Translations under genes and position numbers: made by a program
Notes under the pieces: model-generated
Databases searched by the model: none
Seen by the model: only the letters and a program-made list of their open reading frames with translations
Told to the model about the DNA's origin: nothing
Assembly: GCF_947568225.1 (NCBI RefSeq)
Contig: NZ_CANOOQ010000001.1
Location: forward strand, 248,001-312,000
Reading direction: 5' to 3'
Source of the DNA: Faecalispora anaeroviscerum
GTDB taxonomy: Bacteria > Bacillota > Clostridia > Oscillospirales > Acutalibacteraceae
DNA: 64,000 nucleotides
Part shown: in pieces, positions 59,963-64,000 of the stretch
Numbering within the stretch: position 1 is the first letter of the stretch
Layout of the letters: each line of letters begins with the position of its first letter

Positions 59963-61384
59963 TTACAGTCTCACACAGACTTTTCCGGGGTTCAGAATTG
60001 CTTTCGGGTCAAAAACGGATTTGATTTCCTTCATCAGGCGCATGTTCACCGGGCCGGCCATTTCAGAAAGATAGGCCTGCTTTCCGTGGCCGATGCCGTG
60101 TTCGCCGGAGATTAAACCGCCGAATTCCGTTGCCTTAGCGTAGGCCTTCTTCATAAAGTCGTGAACCTGGCTCTTAAACTCCTCCAGCTCCATGTCGTTG
60201 GAGCAGGTGTAAATGTGCAGATTGCCATCGCCGGCGTGGCCGAAGCTCTTAATCTGGAAGCCATAATCCGGCTCAATTGATTTGATGTAAGTGAGGTATT
60301 CTGCGATTTTGCTGGTGGGTACAACCACGTCGCATTCATCCAGCAGCTTGGTCTGTGCTTCGATCGCCTCAAGGAACGAGCTGCGGGCCGCCCAGGCATC
60401 TTTTTTCAGGGCCGGCGTGTCGGCGACCAAAACATCCAGCGCACCGGCTTCCAGAACCACCTCGGAGGCTTTCTCGATGATTTCATCGAGCTGGTCGGCG
60501 TTTTCACCATCAAAGGTAATCAGCAGGTAGGCGTTCACCTGGCTGCCCTCAAACTCCTGCGGGAACACGCTTTTGCCGAGGTAAGCCTCGGAAGAAATGA
60601 CGATCTCGCGCTCCATGAATTCCAGTGCCTGGGGCTGCAGATGCGCCAACATGATCTGTGGAACAGCGGCGATGCACTCCTCCAGATTCTCAAACAGAAC
60701 GATCAGGCTGACAACCTCTTTCGGCTGAGGAACCAGCTTGAGCGTCAGCTCGGTGATGATTCCGAGGGTTCCCTCGGAGCCGATCATCAGGTGCAGCAGG
60801 CTGTAGCCGCTGCTGCTCTTCGATACGCTCGCGCCCAGGCGGACGATTTCGCCGGTGGGCAGAACGACCGTCATAGCGCGTACATAGTCGCGCGTGGTGC
60901 CGTATTTCACGGCGCGCATGCCGCCCGCGTTATTGGCAACGTTACCGCCAAGGGTAGCAAATTTCTCTCCCGGATCCGGGGGATAGAGCAAGCCCTGCTT
61001 TGTGGCGTCCTCCGCCAAATCGTTGAGCAGAACACCCGACTGAACGCGAACGTTCAGGTTTTCTTTGTCATAGCCAAGAATCTTATTCATCTTGGTGGTA
61101 GAAAGAATAACACCTCCGCAAAGAGCAACCGCGCCGCCGGTCAGGCCGGTGCCCGCGCCTCTGGGGGTGACGGGAATGCTGTTCTCGTAGCAAAGCTTCA
61201 TCACAGCCGCAACTTCCTCAGTGGAGGTGGCTTCGATGACAACCTCAGGACATGCTTTACCGTAAATCGGCATTTCGTCATGGGTAAAATCGTCGTTGAT
61301 GTCTCCGTTGACGGAAACGCGGTTGGGTGCGATCTGTCTGAATTGTTCGATCAATTCGGGGGTGACCTTGTTGTACTGGCTCAT
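59963..61384 (-). CDS. lctD: FAD-linked lactate dehydrogenase (GlcD/LctD type)
   Basis: 473 residues. An N-terminal FAD-binding (PCMH/VAO) domain with TPRGAGTGLTGGAVA (about 73-87) and GGNVANNAGG (about 147-156) is followed by a FAD-oxidase C-terminal domain with FGHAGDGNLHIY (about 383) and SGEHGIGHGK (about 427), binding metal and 2-hydroxyacid. Next to Etf genes this is the LctD type, which oxidises lactate to pyruvate and drives NAD reduction by Etf-based confurcation. AAAGGA precedes the ATG. Confidence 0.9.
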   Translation of the reverse strand: MSQYNKVTPELIEQFRQIAPNRVSVNGDINDDFTHDEMPIYGKACPEVVIEATSTEEVAAVMKLCYENSIPVTPRGAGTGLTGGAVALCGGVILSTTKMNKILGYDKENLNVRVQSGVLLNDLAEDATKQGLLYPPDPGEKFATLGGNVANNAGGMRAVKYGTTRDYVRAMTVVLPTGEIVRLGASVSKSSSGYSLLHLMIGSEGTLGIITELTLKLVPQPKEVVSLIVLFENLEECIAAVPQIMLAHLQPQALEFMEREIVISSEAYLGKSVFPQEFEGSQVNAYLLITFDGENADQLDEIIEKASEVVLEAGALDVLVADTPALKKDAWAARSSFLEAIEAQTKLLDECDVVVPTSKIAEYLTYIKSIEPDYGFQIKSFGHAGDGNLHIYTCSNDMELEEFKSQVHDFMKKAYAKATEFGGLISGEHGIGHGKQAYLSEMAGPVNMRLMKEIKSVFDPKAILNPGKVCVRL

Positions 61385-61533
61385 ACTGCACGTTCCTTTC
61401 CTGATACAAGAAATGATTTATCCAATCGAATGGAGTCTGCTTGCTTCGAAAGCTTCCAATTTCGGTGAAATACCCTGCTCAAAGGGGAGATTCGGGCAGA
61501 GGACCGTGTTCCGTAAAGCAAGCGTTGTGTCGC

Positions 61534-63090
61534 TTACACGAGAGAGAGAAGACCATAACCCAAATAAGAGATAAGGCCAAAAATCACGATGTACAGCAAA
61601 TAATATTTCAAAGTAATACGGAGAATATTGCTTTCTTCTCCGCTGGTTCCGGTGGAGGCCACCGCGATCGTGATGCTCTGGGGTGAAATGATTTTGCCTG
61701 CCGTGGCGCCAATGGTGTTGGCGGCTACCAGCCAAATTTCCTGTAAGCCGATAGCACGAGCGGTTTCTGCCTGCAGCGAGCTGAACAGCACGCTAGAGGA
61801 GGTGGCGCTGCCGGTAACGAAGGTGCCAATCGAGCCGATCAGGGGCGCAACCAGGGGGTAGGCTGTGCCGGTAATCGCTACAAGGAAGGTTGCGATATCG
61901 CGGGTCATGCCGCTGTATCCCATGATTTTTGCGGCGGCAAGGATTGTTATCAGAGTGATCATGGTTTTCAGCATCTGCTTCACCGTTTGAAGCAGCACCT
62001 GTGCCATTTCAGAAAGGCTGGCTTTCTGCAGCAGCCCACCCAGGAACGCGGCAACAAAAATCAAAACGCCGGGGGTGGTCAGCCATGAGAATGTGTAGGG
62101 CGAAGCCCCGGCTCCCGAATAAATGACAACGCTGGTTTTCACCGCAGAAAGCACACTGTAAACAGGGGGTACCAGCTTAGAAACGGTCAACAGAAAGACG
62201 AAAATCAGCAGAAAAGGCGACCACGAGATGACGGCTTCGCGAAAGCTCGGGTGTTCCTGTTTTTGCAGCTTGGCACTGCTTTCCTCAGAAAGCTGATACT
62301 CTTTCGGAGTGTTTTTGCAGAAAATCTTTGCAGCGCCGATGGTCAGCAGCATGCTTGCAATCGAGCCGGTTACTGCGGGCAGCTCCGCGCCGATGAAGCG
62401 GGCTGCGAGAAGCTGTACCACTGCGAACCCAAGGCCGGAAATCAGGGCGATATGCCAGCTGCTTTTCAGGCTTTTTAGGCCGCCGCCGGTGATTGTGACC
62501 AGGAGAAAGGGGGTGAGAAGCACCATCAAAAACAGCTGCATCGATACCACAATCGCTGTGGCCTGAGGGTCAAGGCCCGAAACGGATGCGGCGGTAACGG
62601 TGGGAATTCCAATTGACCCAAACGCTGTGGGGGTGGCGTTTGCCACCAGACAGACGACAGCGGCGAAGATGGGGTTAAAACCAAGGCCGCACAGAATGCT
62701 GGCGGGGATGGCGACGGCGGTTCCAAAACCGGCCATTCCTTCCATAAATCCGCCAAAACCCCAGGCGATGATCAGTACTAGCACCCGTTTGTCGTTCGAA
62801 ACGGAGGTCAGCATTTTTTGAATTTTTGCCATGGCTCCGGTTTTGACGGTAAGGTTATATGTAAAGATTGCGGCGATGATTACGAGGGAAATGGGCCAAA
62901 GCGCCATTGTAGCGCCTTCCAGTCCGCCGGTGAGTACCTGCGATCCGGGGGTTTTCCAATACAACAGGGCTAACAGAACAGTGATGACGAGCGCTGCGGG
63001 ACAGGCTTTGTAAGCAGGCATTTTTATGTAGCACAAAGATACGACAAGCCATAAAATCGGCAACAGCGCAAGAATGAACTCCAGAAACAC
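61534..63090 (-). CDS. lctP: L-lactate permease (LctP family)
   Basis: 518 residues, about 13 membrane helices. Family stretches are GFGGFMEGMAGFGTAVAIPA (about 108-127), NATPTAFGSIGIPT and the C-terminal GSIGTFVTGSATSSSVLF and ANTIGATAGKIISPQSI. It imports lactate (or glycolate) with protons. The start is GTG 63090 with AAGGAGGAG seven bases upstream; the longer frame from 63180 covers the operator region. It is the first gene of the lactate operon. Confidence 0.94.
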   Translation of the reverse strand: MFLEFILALLPILWLVVSLCYIKMPAYKACPAALVITVLLALLYWKTPGSQVLTGGLEGATMALWPISLVIIAAIFTYNLTVKTGAMAKIQKMLTSVSNDKRVLVLIIAWGFGGFMEGMAGFGTAVAIPASILCGLGFNPIFAAVVCLVANATPTAFGSIGIPTVTAASVSGLDPQATAIVVSMQLFLMVLLTPFLLVTITGGGLKSLKSSWHIALISGLGFAVVQLLAARFIGAELPAVTGSIASMLLTIGAAKIFCKNTPKEYQLSEESSAKLQKQEHPSFREAVISWSPFLLIFVFLLTVSKLVPPVYSVLSAVKTSVVIYSGAGASPYTFSWLTTPGVLIFVAAFLGGLLQKASLSEMAQVLLQTVKQMLKTMITLITILAAAKIMGYSGMTRDIATFLVAITGTAYPLVAPLIGSIGTFVTGSATSSSVLFSSLQAETARAIGLQEIWLVAANTIGATAGKIISPQSITIAVASTGTSGEESNILRITLKYYLLYIVIFGLISYLGYGLLSLV

Positions 63091-63125
63091 AATTGCTCCT
63101 CCTTCATGAACGCTTTCTTTGATAA

Positions 63126-63138
63126 TTGATACTACCAA
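63126..63138 (-). promoter_or_regulatory. FadR/LldR-type operator in the lctP leader
   Basis: On the minus strand TTGGT-AGT-ATCAA, one base off the LldR/PdhR consensus TTGGTNNNACCAA. It lies about 45 nt after the predicted start and 36 nt before the GTG, where a repressor could block transcription. Confidence 0.55.
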
Positions 63139-63188
63139 ATTGCGCGTGAAATGACGGAGCGCTCCCCTTGCTACCGCCACTTTGTCTT

Positions 63189-63217
63189 ATTATCCTCTGG
63201 AAAAAGTGCTTTGTCAA
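63189..63217 (-). promoter_or_regulatory. Promoter of the lactate/Etf operon
   Basis: TTGACA, 17 bp, GATAAT on the minus strand; start near 63182. Confidence 0.75.
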
Positions 63218-63550
63218 TATCAAAATTTGTGCATTTCGTTTGCTTATGTTAAAAATGTTAAGAATATACATTGAAATCGAAATTTTATTGGCTCTACCAA
63301 TTCCACAAAAGAATGCACGGTTTGAAGAATTTGACAAAAAATTAAAAACTCTTCAAAAATTGACACGGGAATTAGGGCAGAGTACCTGAAAATCAAGAGA
63401 TTCCATAATACAGAAATCATTTCAACATATGGAAGATCATTCATATAAAAAATTATTGTTCCTGGAAGAGACAGAATCGTTTTTTGTTGATTTAGTTCGT
63501 GCAGAGAACTAAAAAATCGCAACAAAAAGATGGCCAGCTCTGACTAAAAC
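63218..63550. other. AT-rich intergenic region
   Basis: About 330 bp between the lactate promoter and the terminator of the PhoU-like gene. Short frames occur but lack ribosome sites. A small TTTAGTTC/GAACTAAA hairpin lies at about 63490-63513. Nothing else is recognised. Confidence 0.4.
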
Positions 63551-63592
63551 AGAAACAGGTGCGGCCAAGGCAAGTACATGCCTGACCGCACC
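63551..63592 (-). terminator. Terminator after the PhoU/DUF47 gene
   Basis: GGTGCGG pairs with CCGCACC and the inner AGGC with GCCT, followed on the minus strand by TGTTTCTGTTTT. Confidence 0.65.
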
Positions 63593-63654
63593 CCAAAAAA
63601 GAACGGACAGCCAAAAGCTGCCCGCCGCAAATACGTGTGATATAGAAAAGGAAA

Positions 63655-63999
63655 TCAGGTGTTCTTCATAATAACACTTTCCACTACATTGGCTACATCT
63701 TCGCATGTATCGCAGCAACGCTCAAAGTGGTTGAAGATTTCCGTCCAGGTGAAGATTTCGATCGGGTCGGTGGGATTGGCATACAAAGCATGAATCGCTT
63801 CGGTATAAAGCTTGTCGCCGTCCTCCTCCATCCGGTTGATGTCAATGATCATCTGGTGGATTGTGCTGGATTTGTTGAAGTTGTGAAACTCATCCATCAT
63901 CGATTTCAGAGCCTGGCAGCAGGAAACAATGATAGAGCCGAACTGCAGCGCCTCCGGGCGAATGGTTTGCGTGTGAAACATGTACAGCCGCAGCACAAC
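63655..63999 (-). CDS. DUF47/PhoU-like phosphate-transport accessory protein (N-terminus outside window)
   Basis: 114 codons are visible and the frame is open to the right edge, so the start is missing. The helical sequence with INRMEEDGDKLYTEAIHALYA and the ending FERCCDTCEDVANVVESVIMKN matches the C-terminal half of DUF47 proteins (about 205 residues), which pair with Pit-type phosphate transporters. A pit gene would be expected next to it, beyond the window. Confidence 0.85.
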   Translation of the reverse strand, partial: VVLRLYMFHTQTIRPEALQFGSIIVSCCQALKSMMDEFHNFNKSSTIHQMIIDINRMEEDGDKLYTEAIHALYANPTDPIEIFTWTEIFNHFERCCDTCEDVANVVESVIMKNT

Positions 64000-64000
64000 G

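Noticed and set aside
63168..63389. Plus-strand frame of 73 codons near the lactate promoter
   Set aside because: No ribosome site, and it overlaps the lactate promoter; the hydrophobic-then-charged composition is explained by AT-rich DNA.

Overview
The window looks like a chromosomal segment of an anaerobic, low-to-medium GC Firmicute of the clostridial class. Strong Shine-Dalgarno sites, consensus sigma-A promoters, a T-box, a class B sortase, class III fructose bisphosphatase, desulfoferrodoxin, BcrAD/HgdC-type radical activases and an Etf-linked lactate dehydrogenase/acyl-CoA dehydrogenase cluster all point that way. A lactate-using member of the Oscillospiraceae/Ruminococcaceae is a reasonable guess, but this is inference. 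There is no rRNA, CRISPR array or intact mobile element. Several genes start with GTG or TTG, and I placed starts mainly by ribosome-binding sites.

Layout. 1-8 kb: a CorA-type metal transporter cut by the left edge, a small membrane protein, two tRNA-Ser genes, a YgjP-like protease, a MATE exporter, a probable TPP riboswitch before ywbE and an ArsC/Spx-like gene, a pirin, and a TipA-type MerR regulator with its own MerR-type promoter. 8-11 kb: the metNIQ methionine importer. 11-19 kb: an alanine/glycine:sodium symporter, three ~98-bp tandem repeats, NAD synthetase, a family 2 glycosyltransferase, a VanW/G5 cell-wall protein and a glycolipid glucosyltransferase. 19-26.5 kb: a cation-homeostasis island with two TrkA-type proteins, a type IIC-like P-type ATPase, a TPR protein and a KdpE/KdpD-like two-component pair, with response-regulator-type direct repeats before the ATPase operon. 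27-32 kb: a 1498-residue wall-anchored adhesin overlapping its class B sortase.

32-42 kb: desulfoferrodoxin, two metallo-beta-lactamase-fold proteins, sodium-pump decarboxylase gamma and beta subunits without an alpha subunit, cyclophilin, exonuclease III, class III FBPase, a LysE-type exporter behind a terminator-containing leader, and MscL. 42-47 kb: a two-gene operon of a giant double activase and a dehydratase-like partner. 47-50.5 kb: a tryptophan T-box controlling a trpXYZ-type ABC importer. 51-55.6 kb: an XRE regulator, a diguanylate cyclase and a second, unfused set of the activase/dehydratase-like genes. 55.8-63.2 kb: a FadR-type regulator convergent to a lactate permease, lactate dehydrogenase, acyl-CoA dehydrogenase, EtfB and EtfA operon. 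The right edge cuts a PhoU/DUF47 gene.

The most interesting points are: the TPP-type aptamer whose 5' strand is repeated perfectly at its 3' end; the cation island with its predicted response-regulator sites; the two differently assembled copies of the uncharacterised activase/dehydratase-like system; the Trp-Trp-containing N-terminal extension behind the Trp T-box; and one Etf pair shared between lactate oxidation and acyl-CoA reduction.
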